A stretch of 64,000 nt of DNA, from positions 434,001 to 498,000 of the forward strand of contig NZ_VNIP01000006.1 in assembly GCF_008370325.1 (NCBI RefSeq), written 5' to 3'. Below the pieces are notes generated by a model, which searched no databases, was not told the origin of the DNA, and worked only from the letters and a program-made list of their open reading frames with translations. Within the stretch, counting starts at the first letter, position 1. Each line of letters begins with the position of its first letter. The stretch comes from Martinezella tropici (GTDB lineage Bacteria; Pseudomonadota; Alphaproteobacteria; Rhizobiales; Rhizobiaceae). A program made the position numbers and the translations under genes. Positions 27,818-35,684 of the stretch are shown piece by piece.

Positions 27818-29176
27818 TCAGGCGACTGCAGCGGCCGGCTTCACGGAGCCAAGCGCGCGGTTGATGGATTCGGCCGCGTCGCGGCCCTGTGCCACGGCCG
27901 AGACCGTCAGGTCATCGCCGCCGAGCACGCAGTCGCCGCCGGCCCATACGCCTTCGATCGAGGTTCGGCCTTCGCCATCGATGGCGATGCGGCCGGATTC
28001 CATGCGCAGGGCGCCGAGGCCTGAGGCTTCGAACGTCTGGCCGATCGCCTTGAAGATCTGGTCGGCGGCAATGACGCCGACGTCACCGGTGCCGGCAAGC
28101 TTGCCGTCGCGCAGTTCGGTATATTCGACCTCGATGCCGGCGACCTTGCCGTCCTTGTCGAGGATGCGCTTCGGGGCGAGCCAATGGCGGATGATGACGC
28201 CCTTCGAGGCGGCGAGATCCTGCTCGAATTCCGAGGCGTTCATGTGCTCCTTGCCGCGGCGATAACAGATCGTCACCTCTTCGGCGCCGAGCAGCTTGGC
28301 CTGCACGGCCGCGTCGATGGCGGTCATGCCGCCACCGAGGACGACGACGCGACGGCCGATGGCGATATCGGCCTTGTCCCTGGCCTGACGCAGATCGGCG
28401 ATATAGGCAACCGCATCGGCGACGCCATCGAGATTCTCGCCTTCGGCGCGCAGCGCGTTGACGCCGGCAAGGCCGAGGCCGAGGAAAACGGCGTCATATT
28501 GCTGGGAGAGGTCGGAAAGGCTGAAATCGCGGCCGAGCGCCTGGCCATTCTTCACCTCGATGCCGCCGATGGCGAGCACATAGTCGACTTCCTTCTGCGC
28601 GAAGTCATCGACCGCCTTATAGGTGGCGATGCCGTATTCGTTCAGGCCACCGGCCTTTTCGCGGGCATCGAAGATGGTGACGTCATGGCCCTTGACGGCG
28701 AGACGGTGCGCGCAGGCAAGCCCGGCCGGGCCGGCGCCGATGACCGCGATCTTCTTGCCGGTGGATTCGGCACGCGCATAGAACTGCTTGTTCTCGGCCA
28801 TCGCCGCGTCGGTCGCATAGCGCTGCAGCCGGCCGATCTCGACCGGACGCTCCTCGGCAGTGTTGCGCACGCAAGCCTGCTCGCAGAGCTGTTCGGTGGG
28901 ACAGACGCGGGCGCACATGCCGCCGAGGATGTTCTGATCGAAGATCGTCTTGGCCGAACCGATCGGGTTACCCGTCGAGATCTGGCGGATGAACATCGGA
29001 ATGTCGATGGAGGTGGGACAGGCCGTCATGCACGGCGCGTCGTAGCAGAAATAGCAGCGGTCGGATGCGACCAGCGCCTCGTGTTTGTTGAGGCGCGGGT
29101 GAAGATCGGAAAAGTTTGCATCATATTCGGCGGGCGTGAGCCTGCCTTTATGAATCCCAGTTTCCAGTCGTCCCAT
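27818..29176 (-). CDS. preT: PreT, NAD-dependent dihydropyrimidine dehydrogenase electron-transfer subunit
   Basis: A 452-residue FAD and Fe-S oxidoreductase of the GltD/PreT family. The N-terminal cysteine region has CYFCYDAPCMTACPTSID and GGMCARVCPTEQLCEQACVR. The FAD site is VIGAGPAGLACAHRLA and the NAD site is VVLGGGMTAIDAAVQAKLLG. It passes electrons from NADH to PreA. It is the first gene of the preTA operon, and a RutR-like operator lies 58-73 bases before its start. Confidence 0.95.
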   Translation of the reverse strand: MGRLETGIHKGRLTPAEYDANFSDLHPRLNKHEALVASDRCYFCYDAPCMTACPTSIDIPMFIRQISTGNPIGSAKTIFDQNILGGMCARVCPTEQLCEQACVRNTAEERPVEIGRLQRYATDAAMAENKQFYARAESTGKKIAVIGAGPAGLACAHRLAVKGHDVTIFDAREKAGGLNEYGIATYKAVDDFAQKEVDYVLAIGGIEVKNGQALGRDFSLSDLSQQYDAVFLGLGLAGVNALRAEGENLDGVADAVAYIADLRQARDKADIAIGRRVVVLGGGMTAIDAAVQAKLLGAEEVTICYRRGKEHMNASEFEQDLAASKGVIIRHWLAPKRILDKDGKVAGIEVEYTELRDGKLAGTGDVGVIAADQIFKAIGQTFEASGLGALRMESGRIAIDGEGRTSIEGVWAGGDCVLGGDDLTVSAVAQGRDAAESINRALGSVKPAAAVA

Positions 29177-29233
29177 TGAAGTTCCCTCTTATAGTAAACG
29201 GCTAGTACTGAGACGGTAACTCAGGTTAAAAAA

Positions 29234-29249
29234 TTTATCAAATGGTAAA
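29234..29249. promoter_or_regulatory. RutR-like operator upstream of preT
   Basis: TTTATCAAATGGTAAA is an almost perfect palindrome (TTTAYCA-N2-TGGTAAA) with the same right half as the site at 25584-25599. It matches the known RutR consensus at 11 of 14 fixed positions. It is placed 58 bases upstream of the preT start codon, where a repressor could block the promoter. Confidence 0.65.
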
Positions 29250-29487
29250 ATTTTGCCCTCGCGTGGGTCGCCAAACGTGATCCGAATGGTGCGAGAAAAC
29301 ATGCGGCTTCGATTGATCGGGATCGTCCAATCTCATGCTTTTGCTGATTTTTTTGGGCTGGCGGGGAAAGGAGTTCCGAAGAGGCGGCCATCTCGCTCCG
29401 ACAGCGGGACCGTCGACCGAAGCGCGAGCCTCGCGTTTGGCGTCAGGAAGAATATGAAGAATAGGCGAATTTTTTCTCGGGCGGCAT

Positions 29488-29512
29488 GGAACCAAGGGTC
29501 CGCAGCGTCGTT
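29488..29512 (+). promoter_or_regulatory. EcfG-type promoter of a candidate small RNA
   Basis: GGAAC (29488-29492) and CGTT (29509-29512) are separated by 16 bases, the spacing of alphaproteobacterial general-stress (EcfG/SigT/RpoE2) promoters. No plus-strand gene follows; instead a strong terminator ends about 130 bases downstream. Confidence 0.65.
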
Positions 29513-29518
29513 ATGACG

Positions 29519-29642
29519 GTATCCTGACGATGATCGCATCTCCTGATGCACGCCCAATAACATCTCAGGATTATACTCACGGTCCCCTCCCGATGAGTGC
29601 AAAGCAGCCAGTGCGCCGCCCTCGCACTGGCTGTTTTCCTTT
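29519..29642 (+). ncRNA. Candidate EcfG-dependent small RNA
   Basis: A predicted transcript of about 120 nt, starting roughly 7 bases behind the EcfG-type promoter at 29488-29512. It ends in a textbook terminator: CAGCCAGTGC (29605-29614) pairs perfectly with GCACTGGCTG (29624-29633) and is followed by TTTTCCTTT. The body has no credible open reading frame. It contains a C-rich stretch (GGTCCCCTCCCG, around 29581-29592) that could base-pair with ribosome-binding sites. In Caulobacter a SigT-dependent small RNA, GsrN, acts in the general stress response and also has a C-rich loop; equivalence is only a suggestion. This accounts for most of the gene-free 29177-29706. Confidence 0.6.
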
Positions 29643-29649
29643 GTCTCCT

Positions 29650-29706
29650 GCATAATTTTCAAGGCGTTACAGCGTCCTTGGCACGTCTTGAAAGGCGCGC
29701 GGCGCC
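29650..29706 (+). repeat. Dispersed intergenic repeat, short copy C
   Basis: GCATAATTTTC, then GTTACAGCGTCCTTGGCACGTC and GGCGCGCGGCGCC match the beginning and end of the longer copies at 17544-17646 and 52473-52583, with the central part missing. It abuts the stop codon of the HWE kinase gene. Confidence 0.6.
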
Positions 29707-30738
29707 TCAGCGGCGCCTCAGGATCTCGTATTCAGTCTCGGGAATGGTGAGGCGATAGCCGATGCTGCCGTCCGTGATGGCGAAATCGGCGCGGCCGTTC
29801 ATCGAGGTCGGTACAACGCGCTCGAGCACCGTACGGCTGAAGCTGTTATCTTCGAATTCATGATCGGAAGGCGTATAGAAGCGCTCCAACCAGGCCACTT
29901 CGATTGCCTTCCTGCCGTCAAGCTCGGCCTCCCTGCAATTCAGCGTGATGCTGGTGGCGCCCGTTGAAATTGCGCCATGCGAGGCGGAATTGACGATCAA
30001 TTCATGCAGCGCCAGTCCCAGGTGGACAGCGGCATTGGGGGTCAGATGAGCATTGATGCCATAGATCGGCAGCGCCACGCCGGCATCGGGCCAGTAGGGA
30101 GCGAACTGCTTTTCCGCGAGTTCGAACAGATATGCACCGCGCCAGCTCGAATCCGTGATGAGATCCTGCGAATTCGAGAGAGATTGCAGGCGACCACGGA
30201 ACTTGATGAGGAAATTGTCGACGGAAAGCGTGTGGCGCGCAGTCTGCGTGGCAATGCCCTGTATGATCGCCAGCAGGTTCTTGGAACGATGCGACAGTTC
30301 GCGCAGCAGCGATTTCAGAACTTTTTCGCGATGGCGGCTCTCGGTGATTTCGGAAATGACCGACAGCACGCCTTGCGGCTTTCGCCCGCCGATGCGCTCC
30401 ATCTTCAATTCGTAGATGCGAACGCCGTCGCCGCTTGCCATCTCAACCTCGGCGGTCGCGGACTTGCCGCTTTCGAGCACGCCTCGTTTCAGGCGCAAGA
30501 GATGTTCACCATCCTTTTCGCCGAACAGATGCGAGTCGCTGCCTCCGACGACAAGGGACGGCCGCAGCTGGTCCGGCAGGTTGTTGGCGAAACGGATCGC
30601 TAGATTCACGTCCTGAAACAGGATCGACACGTTGGCGCTCGCAAGCGCCCGCTCCATCAGAGCCGCTTTGCCTTCCAAACTCAAAGGCGCCCCGGGTAAT
30701 GGTTCAGACGTATTCACCGGCTTGCCTTTCACTCGCAT
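29707..30738 (-). CDS. HWE-family sensor histidine kinase with PAS domain
   Basis: A 343-residue soluble kinase. A PAS-like sensor domain covers about residues 25-135 (VSILFQDVNLAIRFANN). The HWE dimerisation box is LLRELSHRSKNLLAIIQGIA, with the phospho-accepting His in LSHR. The ATP-binding domain has LALHELIVNSASHGA (N box) and VAWLERF, which supplies the W-x-E of the HWE name. Kinases of this class phosphorylate PhyR in the alphaproteobacterial stress response. The gene is next to phyR on the same strand, with its own EcfG-type promoter upstream. Confidence 0.9.
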   Translation of the reverse strand: MRVKGKPVNTSEPLPGAPLSLEGKAALMERALASANVSILFQDVNLAIRFANNLPDQLRPSLVVGGSDSHLFGEKDGEHLLRLKRGVLESGKSATAEVEMASGDGVRIYELKMERIGGRKPQGVLSVISEITESRHREKVLKSLLRELSHRSKNLLAIIQGIATQTARHTLSVDNFLIKFRGRLQSLSNSQDLITDSSWRGAYLFELAEKQFAPYWPDAGVALPIYGINAHLTPNAAVHLGLALHELIVNSASHGAISTGATSITLNCREAELDGRKAIEVAWLERFYTPSDHEFEDNSFSRTVLERVVPTSMNGRADFAITDGSIGYRLTIPETEYEILRRR

Positions 30739-30839
30739 TTTGAGAAGCCCGCCGATAGGGCATTCTCATTTCCAAGAACTTGAACCGACCTATTAAATCG
30801 CGCTGCATAACAGTCGGTAAACCGGCCGGTTTGAACGCC

Positions 30840-30864
30840 AACGTCCGGTCGTTATCTTTGTTCC
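30840..30864 (-). promoter_or_regulatory. EcfG-type promoter of the HWE kinase gene
   Basis: On the minus strand GGAAC (30864-30860), 16 bases, then CGTT (30843-30840). It lies about 100 bases upstream of the kinase start at 30738 and would place the sensor under the control of the sigma factor it activates. Confidence 0.65.
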
Positions 30865-30885
30865 GCTGCGGAGGGGGAACTTCGA

Positions 30886-31683
30886 TCAGGCAGCCACCTT
30901 TGTGGTTTCGTTGAAGAAAAGGGCCTGGCTGATCAGGGCCTTCACCATGTCGGGATTGAACGGCTTGGTTACAAGGAAGGTCGGCTCCGGCCGCTCGCCC
31001 GTCAGCAGCCGTTCCGGGAAGGCGGTAATGAAGATCACCGGTATGCTGGCAGTCTTGAGAATGTCGTTGACGGCGTCGATACCCGAACTGCCGTCCGCAA
31101 GCTGGATGTCGGCAAGCACCATGTTCGGCTTTGTCGCATTATAGAGAGCGACGGCTTCGGCATGCGTGCGGGCAATGCCGGTGACGCGATGTCCCAGGCT
31201 TTCCACCATCTGCTCGATATCCATCGCGATCAGCGGCTCGTCCTCGATGATCATGATATCCGTCGCCACCTGGCGCGAGATTTCCTGGGAGGCCGTATCG
31301 AGAAGATGCATGGCTTCGCTTTCAGAGACGTCCAGGATATCGGCGATCTCGCCGAGGCGGAAACTTTCGACGGAGGCAAGCAGGAACGCCTGGCGGGCAA
31401 GCGGAGAAACCTTGGAAAGGTTCACAGAGGCACGCTGTTCCCAGGCAAAGGGTGACATCGGCTCGGGAATCTGAAGCGTCACGGAACCGAACAGCTTTGT
31501 GAACAGTTTATAGAGTGCAACACGGTCGCTGTCCGTGTCTGGAAAGATGGAGATGTCAGCGATGATGGCTTCCAAAACCGCAGCAACATAGGCGTCCCCC
31601 GACGTCTGCGTTCCGGTCAAAGCACGTGAATAACGCCGCAAATACGGAAGATGCGGCGCAATGCGTGTTGAAAGTGTCATCAA
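30886..31683 (-). CDS. phyR: PhyR, general stress response anti-anti-sigma regulator
   Basis: A 265-residue response regulator with an N-terminal EcfG-like pseudo-sigma domain (about residues 1-125) and a C-terminal receiver domain. The receiver has the acidic pocket IIEDEPLIAMD, the phosphorylation site in VLADIQLADG and the switch segment ITAFPE. When phosphorylated PhyR binds NepR and frees EcfG. It is divergent from nepR-ecfG, and the intergenic region has one EcfG-type promoter in each direction. Confidence 0.95.
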   Translation of the reverse strand: MMTLSTRIAPHLPYLRRYSRALTGTQTSGDAYVAAVLEAIIADISIFPDTDSDRVALYKLFTKLFGSVTLQIPEPMSPFAWEQRASVNLSKVSPLARQAFLLASVESFRLGEIADILDVSESEAMHLLDTASQEISRQVATDIMIIEDEPLIAMDIEQMVESLGHRVTGIARTHAEAVALYNATKPNMVLADIQLADGSSGIDAVNDILKTASIPVIFITAFPERLLTGERPEPTFLVTKPFNPDMVKALISQALFFNETTKVAA

Positions 31684-31743
31684 TGGCTCCCGCCTTTTAT
31701 CAAATTCTAATTAAATACAGCGCGGACGCTGCGATGACTAACA

Positions 31744-31768
31744 AACGTCAATTGAGTAAAAAAGTTCC
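31744..31768 (-). promoter_or_regulatory. EcfG-type promoter of phyR
   Basis: Minus strand GGAAC (31768-31764), 16 bases, then CGTT beginning at 31747. Its GGAAC is the left arm of the inverted repeat AAAAAGTTCC...GGAACTTTTT shared with the nepR promoter on the other strand. Confidence 0.75.
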
Positions 31769-31776
31769 TCTTTGAC

Positions 31777-31801
31777 GGAACTTTTTTTAGGCAGTCGCAT
31801 T
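31777..31801 (+). promoter_or_regulatory. EcfG-type promoter of nepR-ecfG
   Basis: GGAAC (31777-31781), then TT at 31800-31801 after 18 bases, the GGAAC-N18-TT form described for Sinorhizobium RpoE2. It lies back to back with the phyR promoter, giving autoregulation of the whole switch. Confidence 0.75.
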
Positions 31802-31941
31802 ACAATGCTTACAATCGGCAGGCCTCATCCTTTACGATTCGTTAGGCAACACGTTTGAATGAGGTCAATAGGTCTCCTGACGGGGAGGCAAGGGTGAGCT
31901 TATCCATGAACGCGAGACAATTGAGAAGCGAGCGGGCTATA

Positions 31942-32148
31942 ATGACTATCCAAAATCACGAGGACGCAGACAAGAAGACATCAAACCTGCGCGCGGTGGA
32001 TATCCTCGACCCCAACAATCAAATCGGCAACCGGCTGCGTTCGTTCTATGCCGCCGTTCAGGACGAAGCCATTCCGGATCGCTTTCTCGATTTGCTCGAG
32101 AAGCTTGATCAGGCCGAACGCCTGGCTTCCGCAAAGGTCTCCGAATAG
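31942..32148 (+). CDS. nepR: NepR, anti-sigma factor of EcfG
   Basis: A 68-residue protein from the ATG at 31942 (MTIQNHEDADKK); in-frame starts at 31906 and 31855 are also open. The core IGNRLRSFYAAVQDEAIPDRF followed by LDLLEKLDQAE is the two-helix NepR signature. It holds EcfG inactive until phosphorylated PhyR takes it over. Its stop is 12 bases before the preferred ecfG start. Confidence 0.9.
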   Translation: MTIQNHEDADKKTSNLRAVDILDPNNQIGNRLRSFYAAVQDEAIPDRFLDLLEKLDQAERLASAKVSE

Positions 32149-32159
32149 GGGTGGGCTTG

Positions 32160-32711
32160 ATGGAAACGCAACCAAGCTTCAAGCGCGAACTCCTCGCGGC
32201 CCTTCCGAGCCTGCGCGCCTTCGCCATTTCCCTGACCGGCCGTCACGATCGCGCCGATGATCTTGTCCAGGACACGATCATGAAGGCATGGGCCAAGCAG
32301 GATCATTTCGAGATGGGCACGAATATGAAAGCCTGGCTCTTCACCATCCTGCGAAACGAGCTTTATAGCCAGATGCGCAAGAGCGGCCGGGAGGTACAGG
32401 ACACCGACGGCGTGTTTACCGAATCCATGGCAACCCACCCCTCTCAATATGGGGCGGTCGATCTGCAGGATTTTCGCAAGGCTTTGGATCAGCTGCCGCC
32501 GGATCAGCGCGAAGCTATCATCCTGGTCGGCGCTTCCGGATTTTCCTATGAAGAAGCCGCCGAAATTTGCGGATGCGCCGTCGGCACCATCAAGAGCCGC
32601 GTCAACCGCGCCCGCCAGCGCCTGCAGGAATTGCTGGATATTTCCGGCGAGGCGGATTTCGGCCCGGATGCCACGTCCGCGCCGCTGACCTCCAAGGCAT
32701 TCGCCTTCTGA
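32160..32711 (+). CDS. ecfG: EcfG, general stress response sigma factor
   Basis: An ECF15-type sigma factor of 183 residues from the ATG at 32160 (METQPSFKREL); a GTG at 32151 is also in frame. Region 2 includes RADDLVQDTIMKAWAKQDHF and GTNMKAWLFTILRNEL. Region 4 includes LPPDQREAIILVGASGFSYEEAAEI and GTIKSRVNRARQRL. It recognises the GGAAC-type promoters found around it and drives the general stress regulon. A terminator follows at 32716-32741. Confidence 0.95.
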   Translation: METQPSFKRELLAALPSLRAFAISLTGRHDRADDLVQDTIMKAWAKQDHFEMGTNMKAWLFTILRNELYSQMRKSGREVQDTDGVFTESMATHPSQYGAVDLQDFRKALDQLPPDQREAIILVGASGFSYEEAAEICGCAVGTIKSRVNRARQRLQELLDISGEADFGPDATSAPLTSKAFAF

Positions 32712-32715
32712 CGGA

Positions 32716-32741
32716 AAACCCGGTCTCTCGACCGGGTTTCT
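32716..32741 (+). terminator. Terminator after ecfG
   Basis: AAACCCGGT (32716-32724) pairs perfectly with ACCGGGTTT (32731-32739), followed by a short pyrimidine-rich tail. Confidence 0.75.
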
Positions 32742-32839
32742 TCCATTGAATCATTTTATACGAGTATTGCGCCTGCCTTGGCGAGCAGGAAACTATTGCA
32801 GCCCGCTTTCTCTTCAAACGCCTTTGCAGGCTGAGGGGA

Positions 32840-33244
32840 TCAATCGTCGTCGTCGCTCGTCGCGAAGAGGTTGCCGAATACGAGGGCCGCTGCAACGGCC
32901 GCGGTCAGCAGCGGCTGCTTGCGCACAAGGCCGACGACCGCTGCCGCCATCGACTCCATTGCCAGCCGGCGCTCGCGGGCGCGGCGCTGTTCCTGCTGGT
33001 TGATGATCGCCATGATGACAAGGACGATCAGCCCGAGCAGCAACGCGCCCGCCGCGATCAGCAGCGCCGCGACGGCCGCGCCGTAGATCGTCGCAAGCCA
33101 GATGGCGGCCGAGATCAACGCGAAGGCATAGGCCGTCAACAGGAGAAGAGCCGCGATGGCGATGAAAATACCGTTGCGCTTAGTCCGCGCAACGGTGCGG
33201 TTGAAGGTGCCCGACAGAAGCAGGCCAAGGATCGGAGCGATCAT
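32840..33244 (-). CDS. Holin-superfamily-III-like membrane protein
   Basis: A 134-residue protein with two long hydrophobic helices (about residues 27-50 and 55-83), a charged arginine-rich stretch (QQEQRRARERRLAME), a third hydrophobic segment near 110-128 and an acidic end (SDDDD). This matches small phage-holin-like/YqjE-type proteins that commonly pair with YqjD/DUF883 proteins. It is not part of a phage. It lies 9 bases downstream of the YqjD-like gene and probably shares its stress promoter. Confidence 0.75.
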   Translation of the reverse strand: MIAPILGLLLSGTFNRTVARTKRNGIFIAIAALLLLTAYAFALISAAIWLATIYGAAVAALLIAAGALLLGLIVLVIMAIINQQEQRRARERRLAMESMAAAVVGLVRKQPLLTAAVAAALVFGNLFATSDDDD

Positions 33245-33253
33245 CCCGCCACC

Positions 33254-33604
33254 CTAGCGGCGAGACAGAAGCAGGGCGACGGCAAGGCCGAAAGCCGCCG
33301 CCGCGCCGATGGTGGCGACGGGATGCTGCCGCACGGTTCTGCGCATTTCGCGCGAGCCCCTTGCATAGCCGCGCTGCAGCTCCCGCAGCAGCTCTTCGCC
33401 GCGAACCGTCAGATCGTCGAAACCGGACTCGGCGCTGGCGCGCAGTTTCCTGCTCTGCTTGCTACCGCTCTCACTAATCAACTTGGCGAATGCTGCAACT
33501 TCCTCGCGCAGCGATTCGATCTGCTCCTCAATGCTTGCCTCGACATCCTGCAGGCTGCTGCCATTGCGCTTGCCGCGCACCGACTGGAGAATGGATGTAG
33601 CCAT
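33254..33604 (-). CDS. YqjD/ElaB-like (DUF883) membrane-anchored protein
   Basis: A 116-residue protein. The amphipathic, probably coiled-coil region (about residues 20-85) contains DVEASIEEQIESLREEVAAF. It is followed by RRTVRQHPVATIGAAAAFGLA, a single C-terminal membrane helix ending in SRR. This is the YqjD/ElaB plan; E. coli YqjD anchors ribosomes at the membrane in stationary phase. An EcfG-type promoter about 120 bases upstream suggests it is a member of the general stress regulon. Confidence 0.82.
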   Translation of the reverse strand: MATSILQSVRGKRNGSSLQDVEASIEEQIESLREEVAAFAKLISESGSKQSRKLRASAESGFDDLTVRGEELLRELQRGYARGSREMRRTVRQHPVATIGAAAAFGLAVALLLSRR

Positions 33605-33726
33605 GTTCAGCTCCCTTTCGCTTTGCTTGGGCGCCCTGGAGGCACCTGCTATTCGCGATGATCGAAGGCCATCCGACGGACCAAACGATCAAGCGTTCGA
33701 AACACTGATTTCGATCACGTGGTTTC

Positions 33727-33752
33727 AACGCGCGGATGCAACAAAAAGTTCC
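33727..33752 (-). promoter_or_regulatory. EcfG-type promoter of the YqjD-holin pair
   Basis: Minus strand GGAAC (33752-33748), 17 bases, then CGTT (33730-33727). It points at the YqjD-like gene starting at 33604. Confidence 0.65.
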
Positions 33753-33774
33753 AGAATGCGCGGTGGAAGCAGGG

Positions 33775-34566
33775 TCAGCCGATCAGCGCGCTGTGGGCGA
33801 GAACGAAGGGGGCGCCGTCGGCGGGAATGCGGTTGACCCGAAGGTTGCAGCCGAAGACGTCCTGGAGATGCCGGTCCGTCAACACGTCTTTGACGGCGCC
33901 CTCGGCCCGCAGCCGGCCGTTCTTGAGCAGGAGCATCCGGTCGGCGAAGAGTGCAGTCAGGTTGAGGTCATGCATCACGGCGATAACGCCACCGCCCCGC
34001 CGGCAGAACTGCCGGGCAAGCGTCATGATGGTGAGCTGGTGACTGATATCGAGGCTGGAGACCGGCTCGTCGAGAAGCAGCCAGCAGGGCTTGCCGTCGA
34101 TGACGGGTTCCGGGATCTGGCAGAGCACGCGGGCAAGCTGCACGCGCTGTTGTTCGCCACCGGAAAGCTCCTGGTAGAAGCGTCCTTCGAAGCCGCCAAG
34201 GTCGACGGCGGCAAGGGCCTCGGCAGCCGTGCGGTCCGCCTGTTCCGGTTGACGGTTGCGTCCGCTGGTGAGCCCCATGCGAACGATCTCACGGACGGTG
34301 AAGGGGAAGGAGATGGAGCTTGCCTGTGGCAGGACCCCCCGCGTTTCGGCAAGCTGCCAGGCTTCCAGCTTGCCGATTTCCGCGCCGTTCATCTGCGCGG
34401 AGCCGCGATAGGCCAGTTCGCCGGAGATCGCTTTCATCGTGGTGGTCTTGCCGGAGCCGTTCGGCCCGCAGATTGCCGTGAGCGTCCCGGCCTCGGCCGT
34501 AAAGGATATGTCCTGCACGACGGCCTTGCCGGAAAGCCGGACACTCAGATTGGAGACATCGATCAT
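33775..34566 (-). CDS. hmuV: HmuV, heme ABC transporter ATP-binding protein
   Basis: A 263-residue ATPase that powers heme import through HmuU. Walker A is GPNGSGKTTTM, the signature is LSGGEQQRVQLARVL, and Walker B is CWLLLDEPVSSLD. The H-loop is in VIAVMHDLNLTAL. The ATG at 34566 (MIDVSNLSVRL) is chosen because the family starts here; the frame runs on upstream inside hmuU. It is 7 bases behind hmuU and is the last gene of hmuPSTUV. Confidence 0.94.
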   Translation of the reverse strand: MIDVSNLSVRLSGKAVVQDISFTAEAGTLTAICGPNGSGKTTTMKAISGELAYRGSAQMNGAEIGKLEAWQLAETRGVLPQASSISFPFTVREIVRMGLTSGRNRQPEQADRTAAEALAAVDLGGFEGRFYQELSGGEQQRVQLARVLCQIPEPVIDGKPCWLLLDEPVSSLDISHQLTIMTLARQFCRRGGGVIAVMHDLNLTALFADRMLLLKNGRLRAEGAVKDVLTDRHLQDVFGCNLRVNRIPADGAPFVLAHSALIG

Positions 34567-34573
34567 CGCAGGC

Positions 34574-35683
34574 TCACAGACTGAGGCGCGAGCGCTGCCG
34601 CAGCAGCATCCACAGAAAGAAAGGGCCGCCGACACCGGCCGTCAGGATGCCGATCGGCAATTCCGCCGGCGAAACGATGGTGCGCGCCACCACATCGGCA
34701 ACGATCAGCAATGCGCCGCCGAGCAGCGCGGACGCCGGCAGGAGGAAGCGGTGGTCGGGTCCGATGATCATGCGCAAGATGTGCGGCACCACGATACCTA
34801 CGAAGCCGATGCCCCCGCTGACGGCGACTGAGGCGCCGACCGCGGCCGCCACGCTGACCACGGCGATGTTCTTCAGCCGCTGCACCGATATCCCCATGTG
34901 GAAGGCGGCAGCCTCGCCGAGCGTTAGTGCATTCAAGCCGCGTGCCATGAAGGGAAGCGGCAGAAGGGAAAGAAGGATGATGGGGCCGGCACCACTGACC
35001 TTGCTCCAGGTCGAGCCCGCCAGCGATCCCATGCTCCAGAAGGTGAGGTCGCGCAATTGCCGGTCGTCGGCCATATAGATGAGGATTCCCGTTGCCGCGA
35101 GAGCGAGAGACCCGAGGGCAATGCCCGCAAGCAGCATGGTCGCGATGGATGTTTGCCCCTGCCGGGTTGCGACCTTGTAGAGCAGCATGGTCGTCACCAG
35201 GCCACCGATGAAAGCTGCAAGCGGCAGGGCGAAGATGCCGAAGAGCTGCGCGACCGGAGTAAGTACGCCGCCGCCGAGGACGATCATGGACACGGCGCCG
35301 AGGCTGGCGCCGGCGGACACGCCGATCAGACCCGGATCGGCCAGCGGGTTGCGGAAGAGACCCTGCATGACCGCACCCGATACCGCCAATCCGCCGCCAA
35401 TCAGGAAGCCGAGAATGGCGCGGGGCAAGCGGATGTCGAAAATGACGATACGGTCGCGATTGCTGAGTGCGCTTTCCGTGCCGCCGCCCAGCATGCCCGT
35501 CATCACGTCGACGACCGAAGCATTCGAGGCGCCTGTCATGATGGAGAAGAGAAATGCGGCGGCGGAAACCAGAGCGAGACCGGCGATGACGATGATTGCA
35601 AGTGCGGTGCGATCCCCCGCGCGACGGCGTGCCGTGGTTTGCGACATCTGCTTCAATCCCGCCATGGCATCGTTGAATGCCAC
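34574..35683 (-). CDS. hmuU: HmuU, heme ABC transporter permease
   Basis: A 369-residue FecCD-type permease with about ten membrane helices. Conserved segments are DIRLPRAILGFLIGGGLAVSG, NPLADPGLIGVSAGASLGA, and SGGIGFVGIVVPHILRMIIG, the last containing the loop that contacts the ATPase. It forms the inner-membrane channel for heme delivered by HmuT. Its start is one base from the hmuT stop. Confidence 0.95.
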   Translation of the reverse strand: MAFNDAMAGLKQMSQTTARRRAGDRTALAIIVIAGLALVSAAAFLFSIMTGASNASVVDVMTGMLGGGTESALSNRDRIVIFDIRLPRAILGFLIGGGLAVSGAVMQGLFRNPLADPGLIGVSAGASLGAVSMIVLGGGVLTPVAQLFGIFALPLAAFIGGLVTTMLLYKVATRQGQTSIATMLLAGIALGSLALAATGILIYMADDRQLRDLTFWSMGSLAGSTWSKVSGAGPIILLSLLPLPFMARGLNALTLGEAAAFHMGISVQRLKNIAVVSVAAAVGASVAVSGGIGFVGIVVPHILRMIIGPDHRFLLPASALLGGALLIVADVVARTIVSPAELPIGILTAGVGGPFFLWMLLRQRSRLSL

Positions 35684-35684
35684 G

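Noticed and set aside
26527..27864. Plus-strand open frame of 445 codons opposite preA
   Set aside because: preA has complete Fe-S and FMN motifs; the plus-strand frame is rich in His/Asp/Arg and has no recognisable domain.
32840..33244. Prophage remnant suggested by the holin-like protein
   Set aside because: No other phage genes are present, and holin-III-like proteins commonly pair with YqjD/DUF883 proteins in ordinary genomes.
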